Assembly (NCBI RefSeq): GCF_009936215.1
Contig: NZ_AP019551.1
Span: 1-64,000 of the forward strand
DNA from: Athalassotoga saccharophila
GTDB lineage: Bacteria > Thermotogota > Thermotogae > Mesoaciditogales > Mesoaciditogaceae
Length of the DNA: 64,000 nt
Direction: 5' to 3'
Under the pieces are notes generated by a model that saw only the letters and a list, made by a program, of their open reading frames with translations, did not search any database and had not been told where the DNA came from. The position numbers were made by a program, and so were the translations under genes. The stretch's first letter is position 1. Every line of letters begins with the position of its first letter. This document shows positions 25,381 to 34,944 of the stretch, one piece after another.

Positions 25381-27421
25381 CTACTCCATTTCGAGATATT
25401 ATGCCACTTATTATGTATTTTCTTGCCATCAAAAAGACAACAACAACGATTACGATATTCACAATCGATCCTGCTCCGAATATATTCCATTTTGAATAAG
25501 TAAGACCGTACTGACCCACTAAATTATACATTGTCATTGATACGGGATACAAATTCTGGTTATTCAAAAATATAAGTGGAATCACGAATGAACTCCAACT
25601 GTCTATAAAAACAAATATTATTATAGTCCATAAAACGGGCAAACTCAAAGGAAAAATTATCTTTAACATCCTTGTAAATCCATTTGCTCCGTCTATCATC
25701 GCAGATTCTTCTATATTTTTCGGCAATTCGATCAAAAATGGGTAGAGTAAAAAATACGAAATGGCCGCGGCATGAACGCTAAGAATTAGCGCAACTCCAA
25801 AATAACTGTTCAGAAGATCTAAAAATCTAAAGGTTATTGCAAGAGGAATAAGCGTGTGCATGCCTGTAAAGAGCGATGAGACGAGAATGACAATTCCAAG
25901 TCTCAGTGCACTTTTGTTGTGAACGGCAGCGTATGTTGCCGGAAAGATGGTAAGTATCGCTATGAGAATAGCCATTACGCTTATTATGATGCTGTTGATT
26001 ATCGCTTGGCCAAAATCGTAATTTTGAAAGAGAGAGACAAAGTTATCGAAGGTAAAACCATCCGGTAAAAAAGAAGAGATTGGCAAAAGATTTTCTCTCG
26101 AAAAGCCCATAGCAAAGACATTCCAAACCGGCAGAAAGATTATCACAGTCCATAATCCCATCCATCCGATCTTTAAAATCTTCCAGAAGGCCTTCGATGG
26201 GTTCAAGCGCGAGACGTATATTCTTCCTTCGAAGACAAGCGTTGCAGAGAGAATCAAAGAGATAATGCTCGATATGCTTATACCGCCAAACCCGTTTTGA
26301 GACACGCTTAGAATCAGATATCCAAGATCGATCAAGCCACCTGCCATGATGTATTTTTTGAATTTGCGCCTTTTTAGATACAAAACAAGCGCGACAAAGT
26401 AAAAGAAGGCCGGGAAAATCCCAAAGATGCCAGATCCCATACCCCACAGATCGAATAAAAGATGGACAAGCACAAGTGATAAGATCAAATTTCTTTTCTT
26501 TTTTGAGAATCTGTAATTCCATCCTATAAATGCGAGTAAGACCATCACGATCCCTATTGCCGTTGAATATGCGCCAAGTACACCGTAATTTTGAGTAAGA
26601 CTGAATTTATCATACATTAATACACCAAGCGTTGTCGTCGATCCCACTATTGACTTAAGGCCAAAGCCGGAGACAAGTGCCGGACCTCCGCCCGTCATAA
26701 GAAAGATGGTTGAAAATTCTTTGAAAGACTCAAGAAAAATTATGAAAAGGTATGGAAAGACGACGGGAAAAGTTTGCGGGATGTAAACATTCAAAGCGGT
26801 CTCTAATGGATTGGCTCCTTCCATTTTGACAAGATCTCTTAGGTTTGGAGAGATCGTCTGAAGGCTACTCAATATGACAAGCGTTACCATCGGAATGCCG
26901 AGCCATGCCGCAACAAAAGCACTCCATAAAAAAGCGGCCGGTATATTCGTGGTAAGATCGAATGGCATTCCGAAAATGCGCGAAAGCAATGAGTCTCCAC
27001 CGTATCCCTCTATTAAAGAGGTCCACGAGATCACGCTTATGTAAGATGGGATGGCCCACGGTAGTAAGACTAACGTGTAAAACAAAGAGGAAAATTTTTT
27101 CATAGAGTAAATCGAAATAGCCAGAAGATAAGAGACAGCGATCTCGATTACCATCACGGTCATCGCCCATAGAGCCGTTATTTTAGACGAGAGAATAAAT
27201 CCTGGATCAAAAAAGGCCATTTTAAGGTTTTTGATGCCGGCAAATTTCATCTCCGGTGGGAAGAAATCAAAAAAGGAAATTCCAACTCCCCATACGAAAG
27301 GAAAAAAATTGACGAGAAACAATAAAATTGCAAGGGCTAAAGTATAAACCGGCTTTGCCCTTGCAACTGTTAGAGAAAAAATCAAAAGACTTACCGAAAA
27401 CAAAAGCCAAAAAAAGTTCAT
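25373..27421 (-). CDS. Sugar ABC transporter permease, MalF- and MalG-like domains fused
   Basis: Membrane protein of 682 residues that carries both permease halves of a carbohydrate importer in one chain. The N-terminal half (to about 310) has the EAA-type loop KMEGANPLETALNVYIPQ, and the C-terminal half (from about 415) has a second one, AMIDGANGFTRMLKIIFP, each of which would contact one ATPase subunit. Between them are about four additional membrane helices with a basic loop (YLKRRKFKKY). The gene overlaps the start of rsmG and follows the binding-protein gene with an ATGA overlap. No ATPase gene is nearby, so a shared MsmK/MalK-like ATPase must serve it. Confidence 0.88.
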   Translation of the reverse strand: MNFFWLLFSVSLLIFSLTVARAKPVYTLALAILLFLVNFFPFVWGVGISFFDFFPPEMKFAGIKNLKMAFFDPGFILSSKITALWAMTVMVIEIAVSYLLAISIYSMKKFSSLFYTLVLLPWAIPSYISVISWTSLIEGYGGDSLLSRIFGMPFDLTTNIPAAFLWSAFVAAWLGIPMVTLVILSSLQTISPNLRDLVKMEGANPLETALNVYIPQTFPVVFPYLFIIFLESFKEFSTIFLMTGGGPALVSGFGLKSIVGSTTTLGVLMYDKFSLTQNYGVLGAYSTAIGIVMVLLAFIGWNYRFSKKKRNLILSLVLVHLLFDLWGMGSGIFGIFPAFFYFVALVLYLKRRKFKKYIMAGGLIDLGYLILSVSQNGFGGISISSIISLILSATLVFEGRIYVSRLNPSKAFWKILKIGWMGLWTVIIFLPVWNVFAMGFSRENLLPISSFLPDGFTFDNFVSLFQNYDFGQAIINSIIISVMAILIAILTIFPATYAAVHNKSALRLGIVILVSSLFTGMHTLIPLAITFRFLDLLNSYFGVALILSVHAAAISYFLLYPFLIELPKNIEESAMIDGANGFTRMLKIIFPLSLPVLWTIIIFVFIDSWSSFVIPLIFLNNQNLYPVSMTMYNLVGQYGLTYSKWNIFGAGSIVNIVIVVVVFLMARKYIISGIISRNGVDD

Positions 27422-28563
27422 TTAGCCTGAGAATTTATGTATTCCTGTGCCTTTTGAAGAGACTCGTCGAGAGACATTTGTTTCGTAAGGTACAACTGTA
27501 ACGCGGTCGTTATAGCATTTGAATAAGCATCGTTGAAGATCGTCGTAGTCGGTACGATCAAGGCATTTCTCGCGCTTAAATCCATCACTTTGAAGAAATC
27601 GTTTGAATTCTCCAACTCATGCAAAGCATCGATACTGGCGGGTAATTTGTAGGTTGATTTGCAAAAATACACTTCGTTATCCGGCCTACTTATGTAGTCA
27701 AGAAATGATCTTACAGCCTTGTTATCCGTGAAGATTACAAATCCTTTCGCATCAAAGGTTGGAGGTATCATCTTACCGTCGAGAGTTGGATAGGGAAGTA
27801 TCGTGAAGTCAAGTTTTGACGAAAGGAAATCTGGTATCAAAAATGATCCCTGAATTAACATGCCGGCCTTTCCAGATTTGAAAGACTGGATAAGGGCAGA
27901 TTTATCGTAAGAAACCGCTATTTTTTTGACGTTGAATATATCTTTGTAAAATTCAAAGGCCTTCTTTGTACCGTCGTTGTTGACTATTGGTACACCATTT
28001 TCCATCGGAATTTTGCCTCCGTTAAATGCCGCATAGAAAGAATTGAAAAAGTAAGAAGAAAAAGCGTTCATCGAAAGTCCTACATGACCCGTTTCTTTAA
28101 TTGAGGAGGCAACCTCTTCAAAGTCATTCAAGGTCCAGTCGTAGGGGAGAGATTTTTGGTAAATGCTCCTGTTAAGGTAGACAACCTGAAGATCGGCGTA
28201 ATAAGGATATGCGTAAAGTTTACCATTTAATTTGAAAGCATCCATAAATGCTGGCAAAGTAGAGACTGTCGAGATGGGGGTTATGACTTTCGCATTTGCA
28301 AGCATGCCAATCACGTCATTGCGCACAAGCGCTATATCCGGCAATTGCGTTCCGGCGCTCAAAGAGATCTGGAGTTTTTGTGTCATGTTTGGAATGTAGA
28401 CGAGATTAACGTGATAAAGGGACTGGGATTCGTTGAATTTGTTCACAAGGGTTTCGAACTCCTTTTGTCCCTCCCAACTGAACCATACGTTGATATTCAC
28501 AGTCGCAAATGCATAGATTGAAATGATCAAAAGCGAAGTTATAATGAGTACCTTCTTCACCAT
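27418..28563 (-). CDS. Sugar ABC transporter solute-binding protein, family 1
   Basis: Extracytoplasmic binding protein of 381 residues in the MalE-like group: signal peptide (KKVLIITSLLIISIYAFA), then the fold's opening INVWFSWEGQKEFETLVNKFNES and the motif LPDIALVRND. It should deliver an unidentified sugar to the fused permease encoded directly downstream. The start is set to ATG at 28563, five bases after GGAGG; the longest frame begins upstream at a TTG that lies within that ribosome site. No lipobox cysteine is present. Confidence 0.92.
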   Translation of the reverse strand: MVKKVLIITSLLIISIYAFATVNINVWFSWEGQKEFETLVNKFNESQSLYHVNLVYIPNMTQKLQISLSAGTQLPDIALVRNDVIGMLANAKVITPISTVSTLPAFMDAFKLNGKLYAYPYYADLQVVYLNRSIYQKSLPYDWTLNDFEEVASSIKETGHVGLSMNAFSSYFFNSFYAAFNGGKIPMENGVPIVNNDGTKKAFEFYKDIFNVKKIAVSYDKSALIQSFKSGKAGMLIQGSFLIPDFLSSKLDFTILPYPTLDGKMIPPTFDAKGFVIFTDNKAVRSFLDYISRPDNEVYFCKSTYKLPASIDALHELENSNDFFKVMDLSARNALIVPTTTIFNDAYSNAITTALQLYLTKQMSLDESLQKAQEYINSQAK

Positions 28564-28755
28564 CTTCACCTCCAATACAGATCAAGCAATACAAACAAAG
28601 TTGAAATTCCGAATGATCACTTACTTCAGATGACAGGATGCCTCCAAGTCCGGCGCAGTTTGCAAGAACCAGACATCGAACGGGGCACCTGCCTGAGCGA
28701 CTATTGGTTAAATGAATTTAGTATAGTCAACAATTTGGGACGCAGCGCGTAATCT
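28564..28755. other. Intergenic region with a G+C-richer ORF-like stretch
   Basis: No complete gene. At about 28632-28706 the base composition rises, and the minus strand reads AGAPFDVWFLQTAPDLEA within a 24-codon open stretch closed by TAA on both sides. It may be a decayed gene fragment or chance. No convincing promoter for the binding-protein gene was found. Confidence 0.3.
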
Positions 28756-30117
28756 TCAATTTCTTCTTCGTGCCACCCGCCTATCTTTTTTTACGTACCT
28801 TTTTTCGAAATCACTTCTGTCTCTTATCTTTTCGATCGCTTTGAATTCGCGCTTTCTAAAATTCTTCTCATTCATCTTCAAAAGTGCCGCCACGACTTCT
28901 ACTTCGGAAAACTCCTCGACAAGCATCTTTGCGTTCTCTATATATCTTTTATATCCTTCTCCTTCAAGTTCTTCTCTTATCTTGTTTAAAAGTACGGTCT
29001 TGCTTTTGTTTTCGACATCTTCTATCGATGGTATTTCGAGTTTTTCTATCTTTCCGGCATATCTTTCTATTTCGTGTAATTTGTAAATCTCATGAGAGGT
29101 GACGAATGTGAAAGCAATCCCGCTCTTTCCCATTCTGCCGGTTCTTCCGATTCTGTGGACGTAATACTCGTTGTAATTTGGAAGATCGTAATTGATAACG
29201 ATCTCGACGTCCTTTATATCGAGACCACGAGCCGCTACATCCGTTGCCACAAGTATTTTAACGTTTTTAGATTTAAAAGCATTCATGACTTTGTCCCTTT
29301 GAAATTGTTTTATATCGCCATGAATTGCGTCAGCGAGATAATTGTTTTCTTTTAAAGCAGACGAAAGATCATCGACGGTTTTTTTGGTGTTGCAAAAGAT
29401 CATCGCACTTTGAGGATTGTAAATATCGAGTATTCTAAAGAGCAATTCGTTCTTATCCTTTTCTTTCACGCTAAAGTAGTGCTGGTGGATGCCGCTAACA
29501 GTTAACTCTTTCGAAGGAACTTTTATAAGGATCGGATCCCTTTGAAATTTCTTTGTGATCTCGATTATAGGTTTTGGCATTGTGGCAGAAAAGAGCAGGG
29601 TCTGTCTCTGAGGTGGAACCTCTTCGAGGATTGTTCCAACATCATCTATAAATCCCATGTTAAGCATTTCATCGGCCTCATCTATGACAACCATTTTGAT
29701 GCTGTCCAATTTTATGCTTTTCCTGCGAAGATGATCGATAAGTCTTCCGGGAGTTCCAACTACCACTTTGCTTTTTTTAATGGCCCTTATCTGGTAAGAA
29801 ATCTCTTGGCCACCGTAGACTGTGACAACGTCTCGAGGATCGATGAACTTTTTGAACTCGCCGGTTACCTGAAGTGCAAGTTCCCTTGTGGGACACAAAA
29901 CAAGTATCTGCAAGCCATCTCCCGTTATATTCTCAATTGCCGGAAGGATGTAAGCAAAGGTCTTTCCTGTTCCCGTCTGGGCCTGACCTATTACGTCCTT
30001 CCCCTTCAAAGTTGGCGGTATTGCCAACGACTGGATTGGCGTCGGTGTGTTCACTCCTATTCTCTCAAGTGCGCTAAGAGTGTTCTCCGACAAATTTAAA
30101 TCTGAAAATTTAACCAT
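28756..30117 (-). CDS. DEAD-box ATP-dependent RNA helicase
   Basis: RNA helicase of 453 residues with both RecA-like domains. Motifs in order are the Q motif (TPIQSLAIP), GQAQTGTGKT, PTRELALQV, GTPGRLIDH, VIDEADEML, SATMP, then ATDVAARGLDI and HRIGRTGRMGKSG. A C-terminal tail of about 90 residues ends in a run of basic residues (RYVKKDRRVARRRN) that probably binds RNA. It resembles CshA/DeaD proteins active in mRNA decay and ribosome assembly. I start it at ATG 30117 with AAGGA seven bases upstream; a longer frame to 30147 has no ribosome site. Confidence 0.94.
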   Translation of the reverse strand: MVKFSDLNLSENTLSALERIGVNTPTPIQSLAIPPTLKGKDVIGQAQTGTGKTFAYILPAIENITGDGLQILVLCPTRELALQVTGEFKKFIDPRDVVTVYGGQEISYQIRAIKKSKVVVGTPGRLIDHLRRKSIKLDSIKMVVIDEADEMLNMGFIDDVGTILEEVPPQRQTLLFSATMPKPIIEITKKFQRDPILIKVPSKELTVSGIHQHYFSVKEKDKNELLFRILDIYNPQSAMIFCNTKKTVDDLSSALKENNYLADAIHGDIKQFQRDKVMNAFKSKNVKILVATDVAARGLDIKDVEIVINYDLPNYNEYYVHRIGRTGRMGKSGIAFTFVTSHEIYKLHEIERYAGKIEKLEIPSIEDVENKSKTVLLNKIREELEGEGYKRYIENAKMLVEEFSEVEVVAALLKMNEKNFRKREFKAIEKIRDRSDFEKRYVKKDRRVARRRN

Positions 30118-30156
30118 ACGTGTTTCCTTTCTTTTATAGATATTCAATTATATCCT

Positions 30157-31296
30157 TTATATACTACGATTTTCCATCTCGTTGTGTGAATTTTTCCTCT
30201 TCATCGAAAATGAGAGTATCAATTCCGTCATCACCATGACAGGAATTACGCTGAATCCAACAAAGATACCAAAGGCATTTGAAAGGCCGCTCACGATCCA
30301 TTGGGACAGCGTCGCCCCTATCCCAACGAAAAAGACAAAGATTCCCATGAGATTGCCTATTCCAGCCCCGGCCTTTTCTATAAGCATAAGTTGTATAGTT
30401 GGATACGTACTTGCAAAAAAGAAACCGCTAAATAATATGAAAAACATCGAGATGTATAATTGCGGTATCACTATGGAAAAAATAACGCCAGCAAGGGAAA
30501 ATGTGACTATGAAGATTAACCATATTTCGTTTTTTACCTTGATATAACTTGCAAATAACCTCCCGACGAACATTCCAATCCAGAAGATCGCCGAAGACAG
30601 TGCCGCCGTTGCAACGTTGATATGCCTGAAATTCGTCAAAAAGGTCGTTATCCAAGAAGAGTAAGTCGCTTCATATCCTACGTATATTCCTATCATGGCG
30701 TATATCATTACGAAAAATGCGCTGAATGCGTTGAATTTTTGGGAAGAGACGGCAGGCCTTTCTTTTATATTTCCTATTTTCAAAGACACGACTAATGAGA
30801 TAAACGCTATCACCGATGCGAAGAGATATGAGAATTGCCAGTTAATTCCATATTTTATAAAGAAAGATACGACAAATGGACTTACAAAAGATCCAAGGGC
30901 AAAGAGTGCGTTGACCTTGTTAAGTGTACTCGAAACATTTTCTTCCAAAGATCCGATCAACGCACCTATGCCGGTCTCTATAAAACCCATCCCTATGTTC
31001 GTCGAAAAATTGGCAATGGAAAGATTTAAAAAATCATGGACAAAAAAGAAATAAAAAAGTCCTACCGCTGAAATCAAAGATCCGAGCATCGCTATTCTCT
31101 TAAGACCTATCCTGTGGGCAAAGAGAGCGCATATCAAAGATCCGCCTATGTATCCTCCCGTGCCAAGCATCATAACGTATCCGCTTTGAGAATAATCCAT
31201 GCCAAATTCTTTCATCGCAAGTGGCAGGGCGCTTGGAAGGATCATCACGAAAAATCCAAACGCAAAAAAAGCGAAATAAGAATATTTCTTTATCAT
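30157..31296 (-). CDS. Major facilitator superfamily transporter
   Basis: Transporter of 379 residues with 12 membrane helices and a positively charged loop RIGLKRIAML between helices 2 and 3, in the place of the MFS GX3(D/E)RXGRR motif. Overall layout resembles the FucP/glucose-type or tetracycline-type families, but I cannot name a substrate. It overlaps the upstream cdsA gene by 4 bases, so it is carried at the end of the tsf-pyrH-frr-uppS-cdsA series. The longest distance to a neighbour is 39 bases, to the helicase gene. Confidence 0.87.
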   Translation of the reverse strand: MIKKYSYFAFFAFGFFVMILPSALPLAMKEFGMDYSQSGYVMMLGTGGYIGGSLICALFAHRIGLKRIAMLGSLISAVGLFYFFFVHDFLNLSIANFSTNIGMGFIETGIGALIGSLEENVSSTLNKVNALFALGSFVSPFVVSFFIKYGINWQFSYLFASVIAFISLVVSLKIGNIKERPAVSSQKFNAFSAFFVMIYAMIGIYVGYEATYSSWITTFLTNFRHINVATAALSSAIFWIGMFVGRLFASYIKVKNEIWLIFIVTFSLAGVIFSIVIPQLYISMFFILFSGFFFASTYPTIQLMLIEKAGAGIGNLMGIFVFFVGIGATLSQWIVSGLSNAFGIFVGFSVIPVMVMTELILSFSMKRKNSHNEMENRSI

Positions 31297-32132
31297 GCTT
31301 TAAGTATATGGAAGTTATTCAATATCACAAAGGTTACGTAATACATTGGAACGGAGATCAAAAGACCATCTATCCTGTCCCAAAAACCTCCGTGGCCGGG
31401 CAATATATTGCCGGCATTTTTCAACTGACGATTTCTTTTGAAGACGGACTGTGTTATATCTCCGACCGTGTCAAAGAATGAAAATACGGCCGAAAGCACA
31501 AAGATTGAGATCCAACTGAAATGACGCCAGCCAAAGAATGGGTAAAGTACAGAATCATATATCAAAAAGAAGATTATAAGAAAGACAAAGCCACCTATTA
31601 TTCCCTCTATTGATTTTCCCGCACTTATTCTTTTGATGAATTTATGCTTTCCCCATCTTGACCCGACAAAATACGCGGCCGAATCAAAGACAAAGGCAGA
31701 TCCTAAAGCGCTCAAAGAATAGACCGCATCGAATTGGGCATATATGAGAATGAAAAAAGCAAGGTTAAATGAAAGATACCAAAGTCCCATCGTTCCGTAA
31801 ACTATGTTTCTTTCTATAATCTCGTTGGGATCTTTAAATGCTATCGCAAGAAAGAATCCCAAACTCATAACGAAAGAATAGGCAAGCACTATCATCGCCG
31901 GATTGTGAACCAAAAAACCAAAGACTACGTTGAGTCCGGGTATGGCAATTATGTAAAAGTACCTGTGAAATTTTCTCGATCCGTTAAGCGTTATTTGAAT
32001 GTAATTGTAACCGGCAAGACCCACAGCGATCGCCGAAAGGGCAACGGTACTCCAAAAATTGAAAAAGCACAAAATCGCTAACGGTATTGCCACAGCAGAG
32101 GTTATAAGACGTATTTTTGTCTCTTTTTTCAT
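31293..32132 (-). CDS. cdsA: Phosphatidate cytidylyltransferase
   Basis: Integral membrane enzyme of 279 residues that makes CDP-diacylglycerol, the precursor of all major phospholipids. About eight membrane helices are visible, and the C-terminal family signature is present as KRNRQLKNAGNILPGHGGFWDR. Two signature-related Asp residues (FDSAAYFVG and FFDTVGDITQSVF) lie upstream of it. The gene overlaps uppS by 4 bases and the MFS gene by 4, consistent with one transcript. The uppS-cdsA order is widespread in bacteria. Confidence 0.95.
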   Translation of the reverse strand: MKKETKIRLITSAVAIPLAILCFFNFWSTVALSAIAVGLAGYNYIQITLNGSRKFHRYFYIIAIPGLNVVFGFLVHNPAMIVLAYSFVMSLGFFLAIAFKDPNEIIERNIVYGTMGLWYLSFNLAFFILIYAQFDAVYSLSALGSAFVFDSAAYFVGSRWGKHKFIKRISAGKSIEGIIGGFVFLIIFFLIYDSVLYPFFGWRHFSWISIFVLSAVFSFFDTVGDITQSVFKRNRQLKNAGNILPGHGGFWDRIDGLLISVPMYYVTFVILNNFHILKA

Positions 32133-32785
32133 TGAATTCCTCCGAATCTTCTCTGACGCTTTGAAAAGTCATCAAGGGCCATTTCAAGATCATTTTCCGA
32201 AAAGTCCGGCCACAACACATCTGTGAAATAGAATTCCGTGTAAGCCATCTGCCAGAGCATGAAATTGCTTATTCTCTTCTCCCCGCCGGTCCTTATTAAA
32301 AGATCGGGATCCGGCTGACCGGCCGTGTAAAGATAAGATTCAAAGTTCTCACCTTTTGATTCTTTAGCGGCCTTAAGAATCTCATATCTTCCGCTGTAAT
32401 TGACGGCAAGATTTATAACCATACCGGTACATTTGGAAGTAAGAAGTTCAGAATTGAGACATACATCTCTCGTTTCCGGACTTAACGCGTCTATGTCTCC
32501 AATAAAGTGCAATCTTGCGTTTTTTTCTATCACTTTGTTGATTCTATCGCTTAAATATTTGACAAGAATATGAAAGATCATCTTTATCTCTTCCGGAGGC
32601 CTTTTCCAGTTTTCGGTCGAAAAAGAAAAAAGAGTTAGGTATTTGATCCCTCTGTCATTTGACCATTCAATCACATTCTCGGCCACACTGGCACCCTTCC
32701 AGTGACCTTCGTAGCGTGGAAGGTTCCGATTCGTGGCCCATCTTCCATTTCCGTCCATTATTATTGCAAGGTGAAGTGGAATCAA
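32129..32785 (-). CDS. uppS: Isoprenyl transferase (undecaprenyl diphosphate synthase)
   Basis: Cis-prenyltransferase of 218 residues that makes the lipid carrier for cell-wall and glycan synthesis. The motif [11 protein letters not shown] holds the catalytic Asp, and later [21 protein letters not shown] and [18 protein letters not shown] complete the family pattern. It is a little shorter than the E. coli enzyme (253). Translation begins at TTG (32785), overlapping the frr stop as TTGA. Confidence 0.95.
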   Translation of the reverse strand: MIPLHLAIIMDGNGRWATNRNLPRYEGHWKGASVAENVIEWSNDRGIKYLTLFSFSTENWKRPPEEIKMIFHILVKYLSDRINKVIEKNARLHFIGDIDALSPETRDVCLNSELLTSKCTGMVINLAVNYSGRYEILKAAKESKGENFESYLYTAGQPDPDLLIRTGGEKRISNFMLWQMAYTEFYFTDVLWPDFSENDLEMALDDFSKRQRRFGGIQ

Positions 32786-33342
32786 AACTCCATTATCTCC
32801 TTTTCCTTCTCCTCGAAGATCGTATCGAGTTTTTTCACGTATTCATCCGTTAACTTTTGAAGGCTTTCTTCTAAACTCTTCTCATCATCCTCGCTTATCT
32901 TTCCTTCATCCTTTTGATCTTTCAAGACTTTGAGAATGTCCCTTCTTATATTTCTAACCGCTACTTTACCATTTTCAACGATTTCTTTTGACTTTTTCAC
33001 AAGGCTCTTTCTCTGTTCGGTTGTCGGTGAAGGGAAGTTCAACCTTATGACGGATCCGTCATTTACTGGGGTAATACCGAGTTGGGAGGCCAAAATGGCC
33101 TTTTCGATTAAAGGCAGAAGGGTCCTATCCCACGGCTTTATCAAAAGAGTCCTCGCTTCAGAAACCGATATCGACGCAACCTGTGAGACAGGGGTGGGTG
33201 TACCGTAATAATCCAGTTTAACCTCATCAAGCAAAGCAACAGAAGCCCTGCCGGTTCTTATATGCATAAGTTCTGTTTTAACTGACGCGATCGACTTTTC
33301 CATCTTTTCTCTGGCCTGACTTATCAATGGATTAACTGCCAT
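32782..33342 (-). CDS. frr: Ribosome recycling factor
   Basis: Protein of 186 residues that splits the post-termination ribosome together with EF-G. The family opening ([16 protein letters not shown]), [30 protein letters not shown], and the [13 protein letters not shown] motif are all present. The start is set to ATG 33342, where GGGGAG lies eight bases upstream. The longer open frame to 33399 would run almost to the pyrH stop and has no ribosome site. It lies between pyrH and uppS, the common bacterial order. Confidence 0.97.
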   Translation of the reverse strand: MAVNPLISQAREKMEKSIASVKTELMHIRTGRASVALLDEVKLDYYGTPTPVSQVASISVSEARTLLIKPWDRTLLPLIEKAILASQLGITPVNDGSVIRLNFPSPTTEQRKSLVKKSKEIVENGKVAVRNIRRDILKVLKDQKDEGKISEDDEKSLEESLQKLTDEYVKKLDTIFEEKEKEIMEF

Positions 33343-33400
33343 TTTCGATACTCCCCTTTCAAGAAATTGATTTCTTTTAATTATATCACACGAATTCAAA

Positions 33401-34102
33401 CTATTTGTTGAAGATAAGCGTTCCTATCTGTTCTCCTTTAAGCACCTTCAGGAAGTTTCCACGGGTGAAGAAGTCCATGACGATTATCGGAATAGAGTGA
33501 GATTTGCACAGGGCAAAGGCTGCAGTATCCATAACTGTGAGATTCAAGTTTATAGCCTCTTCGAATGTTAATCTTTCGAATCTGCTCGCATCGATGTATT
33601 TTTTGGGATCTTTCGAATAAACTCCATCGACCTTTGTTCCTTTTACAAGTAAATCGGCATTCATCTCTGCCGCGCGCAATGCCGCCGCCGTATCGGTTGT
33701 GAACAAAGGATTCGAGGTGCCGCCTGCAAAGATAACAACTTTATTCTCCTCAAAGGCCCTTTCTATAGCATCATAGGTAAGAGTCTCAACAGAAGGCAGA
33801 TCTATTATTTTCGAAAGCACAACGGCACCTATTCCACGCTTTTTCAAGGCAGAAAGGAGATAAATCGAGTTTATAACTGTCCCGAGCATGCCTATCTGAT
33901 CCGCATTTATGGATCCGACATAAGATAACTCCTCTCCTCTGAAAAGATTTCCAGCCCCTATGACTATTCCAAGTTTGACATTCGTTTGAAGGGCCTGATA
34001 TATCTCATCTACTATTATTTCTCCCATTTTGTAGTCTATGCCCTTCTTTCCCTCTCCAGAAAGTACCTCTCCACTCAATTTCAAAAGTACCCTCTTATAC
34101 AT
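33401..34102 (-). CDS. pyrH: UMP kinase
   Basis: Hexameric kinase of the amino-acid-kinase fold, 233 residues, converting UMP to UDP. The phosphate-binding [39 protein letters not shown] and [13 protein letters not shown] motifs are clear. It is downstream of tsf, separated from it by a strong hairpin terminator, and reads on into frr. The ribosome site is GAGGTG. Confidence 0.97.
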   Translation of the reverse strand: MYKRVLLKLSGEVLSGEGKKGIDYKMGEIIVDEIYQALQTNVKLGIVIGAGNLFRGEELSYVGSINADQIGMLGTVINSIYLLSALKKRGIGAVVLSKIIDLPSVETLTYDAIERAFEENKVVIFAGGTSNPLFTTDTAAALRAAEMNADLLVKGTKVDGVYSKDPKKYIDASRFERLTFEEAINLNLTVMDTAAFALCKSHSIPIIVMDFFTRGNFLKVLKGEQIGTLIFNK

Positions 34103-34130
34103 ATAGCACCTCGTCCAAGGAAATAAAAAA

Positions 34131-34149
34131 GGTGAGCAATACGCTCACC
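34131..34149 (-). terminator. Intrinsic terminator between tsf and pyrH
   Basis: Minus-strand hairpin GGTGAGC with GCTCACC and a 5-base loop, followed by TTTTTTATTT. The tsf stop codon lies inside the stem. It probably lowers pyrH-frr expression relative to tsf through partial termination, because I see no separate pyrH promoter. Confidence 0.85.
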
Positions 34150-34741
34150 CTTGACCTATTTCAAATCTGACAAACCTGCCAATCGAAATATTTTCCCCTA
34201 ATTTTGCTATTGCCTCTTTTATCATGTCTGAAATAGTTTTTGACTCATCGAGGAAGAACTTTTGTTCCATAAGACAATTTTCCTCGTAGAACTTTTCAAG
34301 TTTGTTCTCAACTATCTTCTCAAGTGCCTGTCCCGTCTTTCCGGTTGCTGCATATTGGGCCCTGTATATTTCCTTTTCCTTTTCCAATGTCGCAGGATCG
34401 ACATCTTCCCTGCTTATGTATTTGGGATTTTGCATGGCAATATGTTTGCATATTTCCCTTCCGAGAGATTTGAATTCTTCTGTCTTGGCGACGAAATCTG
34501 TCTCGCAATTCAGTTCTAACATCACGCCAACTCTTCCGTTGAAATGGATGTAATCGATTATCCATCCATTGTTGGCAGCGCGTCCCATCTTCTTGTCCGC
34601 CTTAGATAGACCTTTCTTTCTCAATATTTCCTTGGCTTTTTCCATGTCTCCTCCGCTCTCTACAAGGGCGTTTTTGCAGTCCATCATTCCGGCACCGGTC
34701 ATGTCTCGAAGTTCTTTAACCTTTATAGCAGAAATTTCCAC
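34145..34741 (-). CDS. tsf: Translation elongation factor Ts
   Basis: Nucleotide-exchange factor for EF-Tu, 198 residues, the short form known in Thermotoga. The N-terminal motif ([17 protein letters not shown]) and the core [18 protein letters not shown] are present; one of the two dimerisation subdomains found in E. coli EF-Ts is reduced. Translation starts at GTG with AAAGGAGAGG upstream. The usual upstream partner rpsB is not here; a tRNA-Pro gene and its terminator precede tsf, and a promoter lies just before it. Confidence 0.96.
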   Translation of the reverse strand: MEISAIKVKELRDMTGAGMMDCKNALVESGGDMEKAKEILRKKGLSKADKKMGRAANNGWIIDYIHFNGRVGVMLELNCETDFVAKTEEFKSLGREICKHIAMQNPKYISREDVDPATLEKEKEIYRAQYAATGKTGQALEKIVENKLEKFYEENCLMEQKFFLDESKTISDMIKEAIAKLGENISIGRFVRFEIGQG

Positions 34742-34775
34742 TGCTTTCCTCTCCTTTCAAATCTATCCGAAAAAG

Positions 34776-34804
34776 ATTTTACCATTTATCCATATCAAAA
34801 TCAA
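34776..34804 (-). promoter_or_regulatory. Promoter of tsf
   Basis: On the minus strand, -35 TTGATT, 17-base spacer and -10 TAAAAT with an upstream TGG (extended -10). It begins inside the end of the tRNA terminator. Confidence 0.7.
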
Positions 34805-34828
34805 AACCCATCCTCAAGGATGGGTTTT
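34803..34828 (-). terminator. Terminator of the tRNA-Pro transcript
   Basis: 12-bp inverted repeat, AAAACCCATCCT with AGGATGGGTTTT, followed on the minus strand by GATTTTGAT. It lies right behind the CCA end of the tRNA gene. Confidence 0.8.
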
Positions 34829-34829
34829 C

Positions 34830-34906
34830 TGGTCGGGGCGACTGGACTTGAACCAGCGACCTCCTGCGCCCCATGCAGATGCGCTAGCCATCTGCGCCAC
34901 GCCCCG
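34830..34906 (-). tRNA. tRNA-Pro (anticodon GGG)
   Basis: 77-base cloverleaf on the minus strand. Acceptor stem CGGGGCG pairs with CGCCCCG and the gene encodes the CCA end. The D arm follows (GGCGCAGATGGCTAGCGC), the anticodon stem-loop has loop ATGGGGC giving GGG, and the T loop reads TTCAAGT inside CTGG and CCAG. The discriminator base A and the initial C fit proline tRNAs. It reads CCC and CCU codons. Confidence 0.95.
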
Positions 34907-34944
34907 ATTACATATAGAATACCATAAAAAAGATGAATTTTCAA

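Noticed and set aside
28632-28706. tRNA-like or riboswitch structure before the sugar-binding-protein gene
   Set aside because: No cloverleaf, no long stem and no terminator could be assembled from this stretch.
29542-30099. Plus-strand open frame of 185 codons inside the DEAD-box helicase gene
   Set aside because: The helicase motifs fill this whole region on the minus strand. The plus frame has no ribosome site and an unnatural Cys/His/Tyr-rich composition.
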